Part shown: piece after piece, positions 14,501-27,664 of the stretch
Numbering within the stretch: position 1 is the first letter of the stretch
How the letters are laid out: every line of letters begins with the position of its first letter
Source: Toxotes chatareus
Taxonomy: Eukaryota > Chordata > Actinopteri > Toxotidae
DNA length: 64,000 nt
Assembly (NCBI GenBank): GCA_016801885.1
Contig: CM028884.1
Location: 20,818,864 to 20,882,863, forward strand
Reading direction: 5' to 3'
The notes under the pieces: generated by a model
What the model saw: the letters and a program-made list of their open reading frames with translations, nothing else
The model's database searches: none
What the model was told of the DNA's origin: nothing
Position numbers and translations under genes: made by a program

Positions 14501-16483
14501 AATAAATGAAGAATTAAATATTTACAAGTGTTTAAAAGATGCCTGAAAGTAGCAACATATCTGTGCTCTTTGTAATTTGTACAACAAAATTCGGAGTAAA
14601 TTATGTGCATGTAAAATTTTAGTAAAGATCACTTGATCATTGTTTCACCTTTAAAATACCAAAAAAAAAGTTTACTCCATATATTTCCATTTGGTCTGCA
14701 CAGGATGTGGCAACATTTTACTTTAAGTCCCTCTGCATTTATAAGCATTACTGTATATAAATATTCAATTAACCATACAAACATCCAGTGAAGTGTAGTA
14801 AAATGCATATAGTAAAAGCAATTATAATATTACTTGACCAGTAATGTGGCTGTTTTAAGGCTAATGCTGGCATCAGATTAGGTCAGCTCTGTGACTGACC
14901 ACATAACAAGAACATGAGCAAGCAAAGTAGCACATGATCATTGCCCTAGGTGGCTGATTTTTATAATGGGTGATTCATCAGTTGTAATTTGCTCAGATAA
15001 TCTTCCCATTTAGTTCTGTGAGGGAAAAAAATTAACCCGGGCAATTCAAACTGATGAATGAACCCATTACCAACGTAATGGTAAATTGAGAGGTCAAACT
15101 GAGGTGGCAGCTTGGGGAACCAGGACCCTCCCATAAAGAAAAAGTGTCAACACTTAGAGCATGCTTTCTCACCTCCATCAGCAGTTATTTATAATACCAA
15201 ATTTTATTAATAAAGGTCAAGTAGAGCATTGTTTCGAAGAACAAAGTGTTTCAAATCCAAAGCCCCCATTGGATGGGATTAATATTCAAGGAGGGGAGAA
15301 GGGTCATATAAAGTATAGAAAATATATGCTGTGCTTCTCAAAAGCAGTCTGAGGGCATTTCAGCCTCTGCTGCATTTCAGATGTTGGTTTGTAGCAGATA
15401 AGGATTCTCAACACTAATATACACTGTAAAATACAAGGGACCATAGACTGCATTTTTTTTTTTTAAATTAATAAAAGAGAAAAACAACTGAGGTATTTGC
15501 ATCTGGTGAAAAAAAATCACACACATACTGTATATACAGACTAAATTAAAGACCCTGTAGACCCACACATCTTTTTTCAGATATTCCAATTAATTAGATC
15601 CTCTGTTCTGGTCAAAGTTGGCTGACCTGCTGTATGCCGCATATTTACACAAGGTCACCAGAGCTAATGAAAGTGCCCCAGTTACAGAAGAAAGTGGCAC
15701 ACTGAATTTTTTTCGTGTCCTTATGAAACAGGTGGTGCTTTTTTTTTCATAGCACTTATCAAAACCAGAAATTACAGTGATTTACAAGGAGAAAAGAAAT
15801 GAAAATACATAGCAAGGTCAAACGCACATACTGTACATGTTGCACATAACAACCTGTGTAACAAGTTTTGTTCAGTTGACACTAAGTGATTAATTTGGGT
15901 TAGGGTTAGGGTTAGGCTGATTTTCATTGGAGATAGCAGTGTTACATGGAATTGCATGGCAAAGCTTAAATTTAGATTGCCATGTTATCTCCAGTCCAAC
16001 AAATGCCAGCTCTGTCATGATGCTTTTGTTTGACACAAGGATGTCAAATTTGAAAGTGAACGTACTGTTCAATATTACCTCACATCCACAAGTCAGTCAT
16101 CGGACTGTGGCGATGAATGGTGGCGTGCCAAAAAAAGATAAAGCTGTAAGTCGCCCTGCCCTGACAGGTTAACCCTGTCTTTTTGAAATTACAGTTATAT
16201 ACAACAAAACTGCAACAGCAAATATGCTTTGTAGGAAATGTAATTGGTGGCTGCATTATATACAAAGACAACATTTTGTTTTGGTTTTTTGGTTGAATTA
16301 ATGAAGTGCTAAAGGCTGGGGTTTGCATCCACAGTCCCATCATGGTTAGTGTTATAGGTAACAAATGCTTCTTAGTTAAGATGGGTGAAGGATTATGATT
16401 TTGGTTGAATGTAAATAAACATATTGTGTTTGAAGTCACTTTTTTCTGTATTAAACCAGACAACAATCTGTGAGCGCCTAAAC
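11581..16483. other. No gene recognised
   Basis: AT-rich, with few open frames over 60 codons. It holds a GA tract near 14457-14472 and the telomeric-like triplet at 15897. Nothing else is recognised. Confidence 0.6.
15897..15916 (+). repeat. Short interstitial telomeric repeat
   Basis: Three consecutive TTAGGG-type units on the + strand (20 bp), far from any chromosome end visible here. Confidence 0.9.
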
Positions 16484-16685
16484 CAGAGGTGTCCAAACTG
16501 TTCCACAAAGGGCCGTGTGGCTGCAGGTTCTTGTTCCAACCAAGCAGCAGCACACCAGACTTCACTTATTTAATCAACTGATCTCACTCTTCAGACAGTT
16601 GCTTGGTCAAACTGTGTGCTCTTGATTGGTTGGAACAAAAACCTGCAGCCACACAGCCCTTTGTGGAACAGTTTGGACACCTCTA
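16484..16685. mobile_element. hAT-like MITE, older copy of the 54013 element
   Basis: This is the same family and orientation as the copy at 54013-54216, with start cagaggtgtc and a long terminal inverted repeat carrying three mismatches between arms. The last base of the right end is changed (ctcta instead of ctctg), and no clear 8-bp duplication remains, so the copy is older. Non-coding. Confidence 0.88.
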
Positions 16686-19600
16686 AACAAAATCATTTTT
16701 TAAAAAGTAATATAATGTAATATAATGCTGTCGTCACTACAAATGGATACTGTATATTTTGATGGAAAACATATGTTTTCTGTGAACATTTTCCTGATAC
16801 AATCAGTATCAATGTATTTGCAAGTTATTAAACAACAAACATTTCCTCAGTGCATCAGTAGAAAACAATCTGGTAGCAATTGCTTTTCCTAAAAAAACAT
16901 ATTTGCTGTTATAGTTAAGTTGAATAGGAACATAAATTCTAGGAGACGAGATTGTACAGGCTCAAAAAAAGTAACAGGAGAATGAGGGGGATGTCAGTCT
17001 ATACACTCCTACACAGTCCTGAGAAGACAGCTAATCAAGCAAGATAAGTTAAAAGAGCTGTGTAGGTGCCATGAGTGTGTGGAGGCCGTAAAATCACTGA
17101 CTACAACGTGTAATATTAAAATCATCAAGTCTCTAAAATTCTCACAGCTGACAGCATGACTTGTCAAACACAGGTATAATTAATAACATTAACAATTGCT
17201 TCAGAACGTTTTGGTGTGCCAGTTCCAGTTACCAGGTATTGTGCACATTTCTTCATTGGTGTGATTTATTCAAACACATAAATAGAACAAAGCCATCGTT
17301 AATGTCACTAGTTACACCTGTGCTTTTCCTGCCATGACAAATTAAGATGTGCATTGTCAGCAAGGTCTGCTGTATCACCCTGCCATCAAGAACTTCAGTC
17401 CTGTTTTTGAGGGATGCTTTGAAGTTACTTTAGTGTGTAGCACAATCATTTAAAAGGGATATCTTGGTTGAAATGATTAATTTATTTTGTAAATATGCTT
17501 TAAGGAAGTTAATATGACAGGAGGACCAGGTGTTCCTCGTTATGCAATCAGATTCCGATTCAGCCTGTCAGAATTTATTTAGTGATAACAACCAGCTTGC
17601 TGTACATTATCTTGTGACTAATGACTATGCTCCCGCCATGGCTTGCTATCACAGTCTGTAGTGTAGATTATTTGTTATGTGGAATGAATTTCCACACTTA
17701 TGTATGATCATGCTGAAATACACAAACTGTGGGATTCCAGTCGTGCCACTTGAGGCATGATCTTGGTATGTGAGACTACGAAAGACCACACCACACATGA
17801 TTATATGAGCTGGTTTAAACCGCTGTCCAGAATCTGAATGTTGTTCTTACAAATACACTTTACACTGAGACTGTGAATACATTTCTGTCTTCACTGTGTT
17901 TTTATAATAAGACTCGTCAGTGCCAAAAAAAACGAAAATTACGTTTTAAGACAGACATTGTTCTGAAAACAAAAGGAATTTTAACCAAATTGTTTGAAAT
18001 AATTTTGCACTTCAGTGATAAGCCTCAGAATGTCTTAAAACTGCATAAGCAGTGTACAGAGTAAGCCTAGTCTTATCCCAGCCAAAGCCAGAGAGTGACT
18101 GTAGATAAGCAGTAAAATTGAGCATACTCTGCCACATGCACTGTTGAAAATAGGCTATAGGCTTCATGCATCATTTACCTTAGCCTATACATCATCTCTA
18201 TGAGATCAAGTTGCAGTCCGCTGTCTGGTCGATATGTTATTTTAATGTCTCAGGTACAAATTCCATTAAAAGAGGCTTAAAGAACAGTTGAATTCTTCAT
18301 CGAATTACTTAAACTAGGACAGCAGCATGGTCTCACCTAGTTTGAACCAAGGTATTTGTGTTTTGTTGAATGTGTGACTGAACTACTGGTACATATCCAA
18401 ACTTTTTCAAATTCTGCACATGCAAAAGCAAGTAATCACACAATGGAAATGTTACCAAAAAATTAGACTGTCATAGTTTCCAAAGTGTTCTCCTGCTCTT
18501 CCCACCTGAGCAGCCATTCTCAAGAGTGAACACTCATAATCAGTGAGCCTTCGTCACTGACCTGAATCCACCCCAGCATAACAAAGACACTTCCTTTGCT
18601 TGCTTGTTCAGACCGGGCTATTGATCCTGACAAACAACTCATCCGGGGTGTGTTGCAGTCATTCAACACATCTCTCCCCTTGTCTCAGTTCTAAGTTACC
18701 TCTATCAACAGATCCCTCCTTTGCGTTGCAATGCAAACATTGAGCGGAGTTTACCTTCAATGAGCGGAGCCATAACAACTCACTCAGTGTTTGTTCAAGC
18801 AGAAGGTGGGGAGAAGCGTGAGCGGGAAAGAGGGAGGAAGGCAGCGATGATAAATCACCGGCGAGGACTATGTGAAGCTGACAATATTACATCCTTGGAC
18901 TGTTCCTCAGTAGGCAAGGTTAGGCTGTCTATCGGTGGGCTGCAGTTCCCTCTGAGCCTGCAGGAAAGGCAAAATTAGGCAATTACAGGCAAATAAATCT
19001 TGTATCCCCTGACAGCAGCTTTCAGAGTCAGAGTGTAAAATGGTGTTAAGAATCAGATGGAGTGCCTCTGTGCACCAGGACTTAGGAGTGCATGATGTAC
19101 TCCACACAACATGAAGAAAGGTCCTTTTTCTTGTTACCAGGAGCTTGTGCTGCTAACTCTCCAAGCTGCAGACCAATAAAAACATAACATAGTTTGAATA
19201 TGGGAAACATATGGGAGCTCAATATAATTTATGGCTTCTGGTAGTTCTTTGTATGATGTTTCCAAATTTTTAGTGTTGTGTCTGCTGGGTGTACATGTAG
19301 AGATTAAAATTTGTTGTCTGTTTTCACCTGGCACAACAGGTTTTAGCTCTGAGGGTGTAGTCTCTTATCTAATTTATCAATCATATGCTAATGTTGCAAA
19401 ATAGTTTAACCGAATAAATTGTCCACGGGGCTCTCAAAGGCCCTGCAGGGCAGCCTTAACATGACTGATGGAGACAGCTGAAGGCATCAATAGGCTAGTT
19501 TTCAGCAGCCTTGCTAATTTGTCCACTTGCACTGGAGAAGCCCAGACACCTTGTGGTGTTTTTAATGGATACCTGTGTATTTCTGCAGTTCCACTCCAGA

Positions 19601-21872
19601 GGGATCCAGCTCACTGAGAGATTGGTTGTGTTTTTCTGTCTGCATTGCATAACCTGTAATAACAGAGGAGGACATGTATGCTCTCAACCAATATGGCTGT
19701 GTAGACAGCGTACCAGTTGATATTCACGGCATGAAATCACACCTCAATGCTCCTGACTTTACCAGCAGACAAGGTGAGGCTGGAAATAGTAAAGATACAT
19801 TTAATAATAGTGAAACAGAGGTATAGTTAGTATTCATGAAGAGACACACCACTCCGGCGCCCGTTCTGCTGCGGAGGGACATGGCTGGCCAAACACAGCA
19901 GCTTGAGGTAAATGCACAGAGGTAGTTTATAATGTTTGGGAGCCATAAACATTGTGCCCTTGGCTCTTCCCTAGCAGACGGACCATGGAGAATTTTACTA
20001 CTGCCATAAAGCATGTTCATCTTCTGCCTCTCCTCTTGCTTCCCCTCAGTTATAACACACACAGAAACATGCACATACACAAACACACTCACACACGCCC
20101 ATCCCTGTCATATTTCACGAACACCTTGTGCATTAAAATGAAGTGAACAGGAATGCCTTCTGTAAACAGAATGGTCTGCTGTTCTCCTCACTGATGCACT
20201 GCTTGTCTACTCAGTACCAAACCAAAAAGAAACTAAAGAAGGATTTACCTTTCAATTGATTTATTTGGAGTTTTAAAATATGAATGTCAGTCTTTATGGT
20301 ATAAGGGAATTAAGACAAAGGGACAATCTAGGATGGGGTGGAAACAGTACCTGCAATGAAATTCAGTACAGCAGCTCTGTAATCTTCTTTTTTGAGAAAT
20401 TATATAATAGATGCATTGATTAACCTCTGCTGTTTTGAATTCTGTTATATTGTTATTGTGCAGACCCCAGTATGCATTTATGTTTTGAAACAGTTTAAAT
20501 GCATGCAATGTGTATTTCATAGAAACATATCTACCTGCATACACACATAAATACACATACAAATTAATATTACCCAAAATTAAATAAGGTTATACAAAAC
20601 CCTTTTATTAAAAAAAATACATTTTCACAAATGAATTAAAATTCAGATTTTGCAAATCTGAGATTTTCAGGCAGGTCGTTGCAGAGGTGAAGTCTGAAGC
20701 TGTAAAGAGACAGCGGAAAGAAGAAAAATGAATAAATTAGACAGCCCTCATGTTACTGGGAATGTAAACAAAGTTTCAACATCTGATATCCAAACACATG
20801 CGTTTGACCCATGGTAACCCTAGCTAAGCCAAACCAAGAGTTAGCAAGGTCAAATATGGTTTTATATTAATGGTTTTATATAATTGGAGATATACACACA
20901 CACTCCAAGTGTAGGATGAGTCATCAAAAAATAACTTTTTTACCAGAAGAGAGCTATACAGCAGCTACAACACCTAATACAAGGGTTGTTTCCTTGTATC
21001 TCTGTGGCAGCACATAGTTTCTGTTGACCATAAATGAAGATACTATTATTGGTCAAAATAGATCATGTTTATCTTATTCTGCACTTAACGGACATCATCT
21101 TTGTCCCAATTAATAATTTGCTAAGATGATTTACTACCATCTTCTAAGTTCAAATTTCCAACATTCTTCCTGTAACAAATTTTATGAGCCGCTCAGTGAG
21201 TGAAATATCCAAGTTACAGGAAGTATGATCCATGACCATGATACATGGTGTGGACATTCAGAAAGAGTGTGGACAGTTTGGTAGGTTTGGTGCTGGTGTG
21301 TAGCACACAGCGGCATTGTGAACAAAAACTATTGAGACTATCACTGATACAATAAAATAGAAAAGCACCTCAGCCACTAGAAATACTGCACTCAGAATGG
21401 TTATTAGCACATGCACACACTCTCTCTCTCTCTCTCTCAGCCTTCCTTTGCAAATGAAAAACAACTTTACCACTTATTATAAATTATGTGTGATATAGCC
21501 TATGCTATATTTGTTGCCCTTTAACTTATGAATAGATTTTAATTTGCTATCACCTTAGGTCAGCAGACATCCCTGGGGTAGTGACTGATAAAAGCCTGTA
21601 CCCCCCTCCATGTGACATGCTGTTTTGTAGTTGACACCTACAGGTGAGGTGGTGTGGTAACTATGGTGATTATGCACTTATGAAATCACTTGCTACAATT
21701 TTCAGCATTTCCTCCAATTATAATCCAGCGATAATGATTCAGCTGCAGTTCTGCACCAGAGAATGAGGCTCATACAGCATAACTTTTTTAAAATCACCTT
21801 GCAAATTTGTTCTTAAGAAGATGGATTTCTTATACTTGATTTGTTGTAGAAAATACTCTTGCCTGTAGGATG
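16686..21872. other. No gene recognised
   Basis: Unique-looking, AT-rich sequence. The minus-strand 122-codon frame at 19724-20092 overlaps CA-rich low-complexity DNA and is judged spurious. A short CT tract lies near 21421-21439. Confidence 0.6.
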
Positions 21873-21937
21873 AATGCTTATTTCAAGTTGCTTTGGACCA
21901 CAGCATCTGCCAAATGGATGCAGTGTAATTCATTTAA
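21873..21937 (+). repeat. L2/V-SINE-type tail relic
   Basis: Sequence ttcaagttgctttggaccacagcatctgccaaatgg resembles the conserved tail of L2 and V-SINE elements, with about five changes. Only the tail is recognisable. Confidence 0.5.
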
Positions 21938-22329
21938 GTATTTTGTATGGTTTAATTAAAGCTTTAATGATAGCCTTAATTAAGTTTCTATTTTTAGGAA
22001 AACGTCTCTCAGAGGTAAGTGAAAACCTGTGGGAACCAGAAAGATGCTGTGATAAATCTACTTTATGTGCAACTCTTTAGACTCTCTGAGGTATGGTTCA
22101 GCTTTGCTCATAACCAGCAGTTCTTTTTCTGAATTTCTCTAAGGGTCAATATAACTTTGATTGAAAATAATGCCAAAAAAATACACTGCCTCCTTGTCAT
22201 GTTTCTCTTTGAATCCCTTACTATCAGTAATATTTTTAAAACAAAACTTTCTAACTGCAGGTACACGTGTCGAATTTGTCCTCATGTCATTCTGAGTGAG
22301 AAAAATACCACTTGCCTTGTACTTAAAAT

Positions 22330-22720
22330 TTACCAAGACATTACAGCCATGGAAGCAGTACAATGAGCTGTACTTTGAGCTAAATACTAATGTCAGCATG
22401 CTAACATGTTCATAATGATAATGCTAACATGCTGATGTTCAGCAAATATTATACTCACCATTCTCTCTATCTTAATTTGGTATGCTATGATAAATTGACA
22501 ATAAATACGAAGTACAACTGAGGCTGACAGGAATGCCATTAGTTTTATTAGTATTTGGTCTTGAGCTAAATTATCAGACAAAATTTAATTTTGAAGTGAT
22601 GCTGGTAACAGTTTAAAAGTCAGGATTTCTCATCTGGAACTATGAATGCCTGGACTAAATTTCATGGCAATCCATCCAGTTGAGACATTTGAGTCTGGAC
22701 CAACATAACAACATTGCCAT
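22330..22720 (+). repeat. Unclassified dispersed repeat 'B' (left part; split by solo LTR)
   Basis: The segment has the family words 'cagcatgctaacatg', 'aatttcatggcaatccatcc' and 'gtctggacca', shared with copies near 37060, 37965, 46930 and 57961. It continues after the LTR insertion at 23985-24013. No coding capacity is seen. The class is unknown to me. Confidence 0.7.
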
Positions 22721-23984
22721 TGTAGCGGAGCGGAGGCTTAAAGAAGGAGGTGTTGCAATAACACTACCTGGGGAATTTCACCCCAGGAAATTACTAAGCT
22801 AAGTGTAAGGATGAATATATAGCACAGGTTCTTTAATACCACTGGGCAAGAGACAGTTTTGAAGTTTTCAAAAGAAACAAGAACTTTAACAAAAATAATA
22901 AACAAAATTGAAACATCAAAAAGAAAACTAGAATACAGACAGGGCGAGGGCTTACCACAGCGGCAGAAAAACCAAAAAGGAAAGGGTCCATAAAACTAAC
23001 CAACCGTGACACCGCACACCACCAAAAAAAAAGTGATCCTGAAGAAAACACCACCACCAGGGATCAACTGCCACCTCAGGCCCTCAGCACCTGAAAGAAA
23101 GAAAATTAAAAACAGGCCAAGTGCTACACATTCCTAGTGCTGACAAAATGATCCAAAGAAACCACCTCAAAATAAATCCAAATAACAAAAAAAAACAAAA
23201 AACAAATGTTACTAACAATTAACATTAATGAATACAAACAAAACAAATAACTACACGCTAAATAAGAAAGAAAAAGAAATGACGATTTAAAATATTGCGT
23301 AGGTCTCTGTAGAGTAGACCAGACCAGCTCAGGACTCTTCAATAACCAGGACAGTGCAAAAGAAGGACAGTGCGCAAAGAGCATCAGTCTACATAAAACA
23401 ACAGGCTCAACAGACCGGCAGAACAAAAGAACAGCAGAAAAGAACCAGAACAACAAAACAAAACAGAACAACAAAACAGAAGTGTATACAGGGAGTGGTA
23501 GCCAGTGGCAGGCCAAGCAATCGCCAGGACTCTACAGAAGAGAGCACATAAACAGATTTAATAATAATAGTGGGCTTAATCCTTTAAAAAATAACCGAAA
23601 CCGTACACCACTCTCGCCTGGCCATACGGCGCAGCTGCTCGGAGGATTAAAGGGTTTGAGTCTAGAAGGCCGCGGCTCGACCACGCTGCAGCACAAAACA
23701 TAGGTTACTAGCCAACCTGAAGCCAAGCCACAGACACACAAAGGGCAGGCAAACAACGGCGATTTACCAAACGGACAAGCAAATGCACCCGGAAGAAATC
23801 CAGCGGCTCAATCCGTCTTCCACAGCGCCAGCAGCCAAGTCATTACGCACGTGAATCAGAGGAGGGATAGCGGTGCATCCTACCTGTATATGTGGAGACA
23901 GGTGCCTCGACGGCTGCCACAAACAACAACAAAGCTGGCACAGTGCCATGTAGTGGCAGGGAGGAAGAAGGTCCTTCGACTACA
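22721..23984. mobile_element. Probable solo LTR (1.26 kb) with 4-bp TSD
   Basis: The element starts TGTAG and ends CTACA, and is flanked by CCAT at 22717-22720 and 23985-23988. Removing it and one CCAT restores a continuous copy of the dispersed repeat around it (...acattgccat joined to gcacagag...gctgctag). It has no pol-like coding sequence. The right half keeps many CpGs, unusual for this window, which suggests limited age. The superfamily and the transcriptional strand are unclear. Confidence 0.7.
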
Positions 23985-24499
23985 CCATGCACAGAGTTGT
24001 GCTGCTAGTTTTCACTTGTTGAGAGACAGGCAGCCATCATCAAGAGACTGTAAAAACTATACATTTTTATTAGATAAGGTAAACAGATAACAGATAATCA
24101 ATTTAAATATCTGTCAAAAGGAGAACTTAAAAGTTTGCTCTCTTTTGTATGGGTAGGCAAGTCAAAGACTTAAGTGTGATATATGTATTTTTAGTACCTT
24201 TGTATATGTCACTAGTTGGACAAAAGTAGATAGCTGCAGAAGTTCAGTTAAGAGATTACTGCAATATCAGAACCTGTAGAACAGAAAATTTGGGAATGTT
24301 GCTTGCAACGTTAGATAAATAAAAAAACAACAGATGTAGTGGTGTTCTCCATATCACACGTTATACATAAATTCCTTATTGTCTTACTGTGCTGCCATTA
24401 TGAAATAGTAATGGAACCCAAACATCAATTGCTTTACAGTTATATTTGCATTAAAATGCAGGAAGCGTTTAAACATCAAGGGCTAATTTTCAGTTAAAC

Positions 24500-25030
24500 A
24501 TTTTTCCAAAACTAAAAGCTGCAAGAAGTCTCGAGTACAGATCCCACGTGGAACACCATATTTAACCCTACAGTACTCAGAGACCAAACTATTCTATACA
24601 CCATATTGTCTGTATTGTGTATTGTCAGCCCCTTGAGAACAACTGAGTTCTTGGGGTAGATCTAAGGGTACCTTGTGGTCCTCAGTGTCAAATGTAGGAC
24701 AGATGTTAGATGAGAATCTACAGCAATTAACAAATCATTCACTACCCTGGTGAGAACAGTTTCAGCAGAGTGTTTACATCTGAACCCAAACATCAAAAGG
24801 AGTGGACAGATGGCTTTTTCCAACAGTTGAGACATGAAAAGACAATTAGAAATTGGTCTGTAATTGCTATTGTAGGTGGATCAAGGTTTGCACTTTAAAG
24901 TACAGGTGTGGCCACATTTGCAAGCTGTGAGGACAATAACAGAGTATAGTGACTTGTTAATGATGCTGAGAAGTGGACCAGCATCATCAACAGCAAATTC
25001 TAAGTGGTCCAAAAAATTAGTAAAAATCAT
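24500..25030 (-). mobile_element. L2-like LINE reverse transcriptase relic
   Basis: On the minus strand the frames contain SNYRPISNCLF (near 24851), GFRCKHSAETVLTRVVNDLL (24730-24790), FDTEDH (24675-24692) and GVPRG (24541-24557). This is the order found in L2/Rex1-type reverse transcriptases (SNYRPIS, SGFR, FDTVDH, GVPQG). The FDTEDH and NYRPIS blocks are in different frames, so it is frameshifted as well as truncated. The catalytic YADD block was not found. Confidence 0.72.
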
Positions 25031-26440
25031 CACCAGATATCTTTGAACAGACATCATGTGTGTTTGCCTGTGATCTACATTAACATGACAGAAAATAACA
25101 GTTAACTAGAAAAACATATCCATTATTCACATTTGGTTCCCTGGCATGTTGAGTTGCAGGTGAATAATGTCACCCCCCCCAAAAAAAAAAAACAGCTGAC
25201 TGGTCGAATCTAGATGGCCAGTTATGGTGTAAAATTCTGGCTCAGCAGTTGTCACTGGCTTCAGTCACCCAAAACAAAAATGAGAATTACTGATCCCTCA
25301 AGATGGGGCTACATTTCCTGAAGCAAATGCAGCAATGTACTGTAGAGAAAGAAGAAAGAACAACAAAGAACAACAAACTCTACAGTGTCTGACAGTGAGA
25401 TGATGATATAAAGAAATAAAATCATTTTTTTCTCTTTTTTACAGTAGACTATATTTGCATCTACATCCAGAATCCCTTTGAAAGACCAAACAAAGATTTG
25501 AATAAATAAATATGAACCCTCTTCCAAGACTTTGAAATAAGACCGAGTTCATGCACTTGTTTATTTGATTTTGTTCTTTTTTCCATTGCTTTGTAAAAGA
25601 TCAGTGTGCAATGGCAATCAGACTCACAGCATGTCACAAACTGCTTATGGTAACATGCCAGATTAGTGACATTCTGCTTTTAAATAATGTAATTAAATTT
25701 AATTTATTAGCTTTGATTCCATTATAGGCTCCCGATACAGTGAGCTCCAGACTCTCTCAAACCTCTGGTGTGACAGTAAAATATCTCTGCTCCAAAGCTA
25801 CAGTAAAGAGTTGTGGACTTGTCCAACATGAGTATATGTTTCTGCTGATGGGGGATGGTGAGAGGAAAACTTTCAGCCATAGAGTACAGTAAAATATCAG
25901 CACTACTGCAGGCAGGCACCTCAAGAGATACAACCCACATTTTGATCAGAGTGACTGACCCCATCATAGGACACATTCACATCCAGTCAAAAGGCACACT
26001 GTGGCTGGTGGCCATTAGTGTCCGTTTGTAGCTGCTTCTGAGGCTTGAACTGTTGCTTTGTAGAGATGTCCCAGTCTTTGAAGGCATCTCATTGTGCCAA
26101 TGTTTTGTCCATAATGGTGATTTGGCTGTAGGGCCAGTGCAGTTAGACTCAAAGAGAAAGGTTCATCCCAGTGCAACTGGTGAACCAGAAGCACCATCAG
26201 TGCTGTTATAGTTCTGCAAAAGTGACTGCTATGTACTGAAGAGGAAATAGTTGCAGTTGTTGGACTTGATGCTAGTGAAACATACATATCAAAGTCTGAA
26301 ATATCAAAGTCTGACCTTTTTAAAGTCTAACTCTCTCCCAAAATATTTAAAAACTAAATAGTAACACCTTCTGAAAATCAAAAAGGAAAATTCATCTTAA
26401 TATAAAAAATTCAGCTGATTTTAGCTGACAGATCAAGCTT
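25031..26440. other. No gene recognised
   Basis: Two minus-strand frames (25722-25976, 26015-26287) are open for 84 and 90 codons but show no known motif. The segment lies between a LINE relic and a compound microsatellite and may be further unrecognised repeat. Confidence 0.5.
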
Positions 26441-26447
26441 TTCATGC

Positions 26448-26452
<5 letters not shown>

Positions 26453-26539
<87 letters not shown>

Positions 26540-26545
26540 TTGCAT

Positions 26546-26581
<36 letters not shown>

Positions 26582-26583
26582 TA
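26453..26583. repeat. Compound microsatellite (TA)n-(GA)n-(GATA)n
   Basis: About 48 bp of TA is followed by about 36 bp of GA, then a 12-bp unique word and about 36 bp of GATA units. The TA and GA parts are pure. Confidence 0.97.
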
Positions 26584-26881
26584 TCAACATGAAAGAGCTA
26601 CCCAAGCTGCTATGATTGCAAGTGTGGCATTTAGCATGTGTGGGAAGGCCTGCAGTATTTGGACTGTAAAAAGCATCAGCTCATCAGTTGGAAAGCTGAA
26701 AGAAGCAGCAGGTGTGTGCCTGTTGCTAAGCAGCACCAGGGAAATTCAAAGGCACAGCTGAAAACAAGGCCCAAGTATCATTAAAATAATACTAAAAGAA
26801 TGAGCACTTTTGTGTAACATTTTAAAGAGGAGGACATAGATGCATAAGCAGCCAACCAATGCAAATCAGTTACAAGAAGTC

Positions 26882-26930
26882 GACTGCAGCTCAGGTGGTA
26901 GAGCGACTGGGCCAATAATTGTCGGGTTGT
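26882..26930 (+). repeat. tRNA-SINE head relic
   Basis: gactgcagctcaggtggtagagcgactgg matches the A-box part of common fish tRNA SINEs (agctcaggtggtagagc). The B-box part is damaged (gtcgggttg) and no tail follows. Confidence 0.5.
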
Positions 26931-27051
26931 ATTAAAGAGGTAACAAGTTGCAATATTAAAATGTTAAGATTTTTGATGAGAACTGCAGTATGTCCCAGGA
27001 AAATATTTTAAAACTCGTAACTCTTTCCAAAGATCTAACAGAAAAACTCAT

Positions 27052-27343
27052 CCATCCATTTTCTATACTGCTTGAGCTGTCAGGGTCGTGGGCTAGCTGG
27101 AGCCCATCCCAGCTAACTACGGGCGAGAGGCGGGGTACACCCTGGACTGGTCACCAGTCAATCGCAGTGCTGACACACAAAGACAGACAACCACACACGC
27201 ATACACTCACACCTAGGCGCAGGTAGCCAATTAACGTAATGTGCATGTTTTTTGGGATCGTGGAAGGAAGCACAGAAGAGGTTCGAACATGGAACCCTCT
27301 TGCTGTGAGGTGACAGTGCTCACCACTGCACCACCATGCCGCC
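27052..27343 (-). mobile_element. tRNA-derived SINE with 13-bp TSD
   Basis: On the minus strand it starts ggcggcatggtggtgcagtgg (A-box-like), has a B-box-like tgttcgaacct, and ends in a ggatggatg tail. It is flanked by cagaaaaactcat (27039-27051) and cagaaaaattcat (27344-27356), a 13-bp duplication with one mismatch. It lacks about 60 bp present in the related copy at 42434-42790. This is a family I know as abundant in teleost genomes. Confidence 0.82.
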
Positions 27344-27664
27344 CAGAAAAATTCATCTTAACATAAAATTTAACTAAAATGATGGTCACTTTTCAGAAAT
27401 TAGCTGTCCAATGATAGTAATTTGTAAATGAAAAAAAAAACAAATCTACAACTCTTAACCCCACTTAGTTCGCACCAAAGTCATACTAGATTTAGTTTTG
27501 ATGTCATCAGATATTTTTCTTTAACATATACACATTACTAATGAACAACAATTAAACTACAAGTTCCTATACTAGCTATATTAGTATGTGCATATGTCCC
27601 TAATTTTCATCATGCCAAATTTATGAATATTCTTCTATCTTCTATGTCAAATAAAAATCTGCGT

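Noticed and set aside
23124..23516. 130-codon minus-strand open frame
   Set aside because: It lies wholly inside the probable solo LTR and is a hydrophobic low-complexity reading of an A/C-rich tract.
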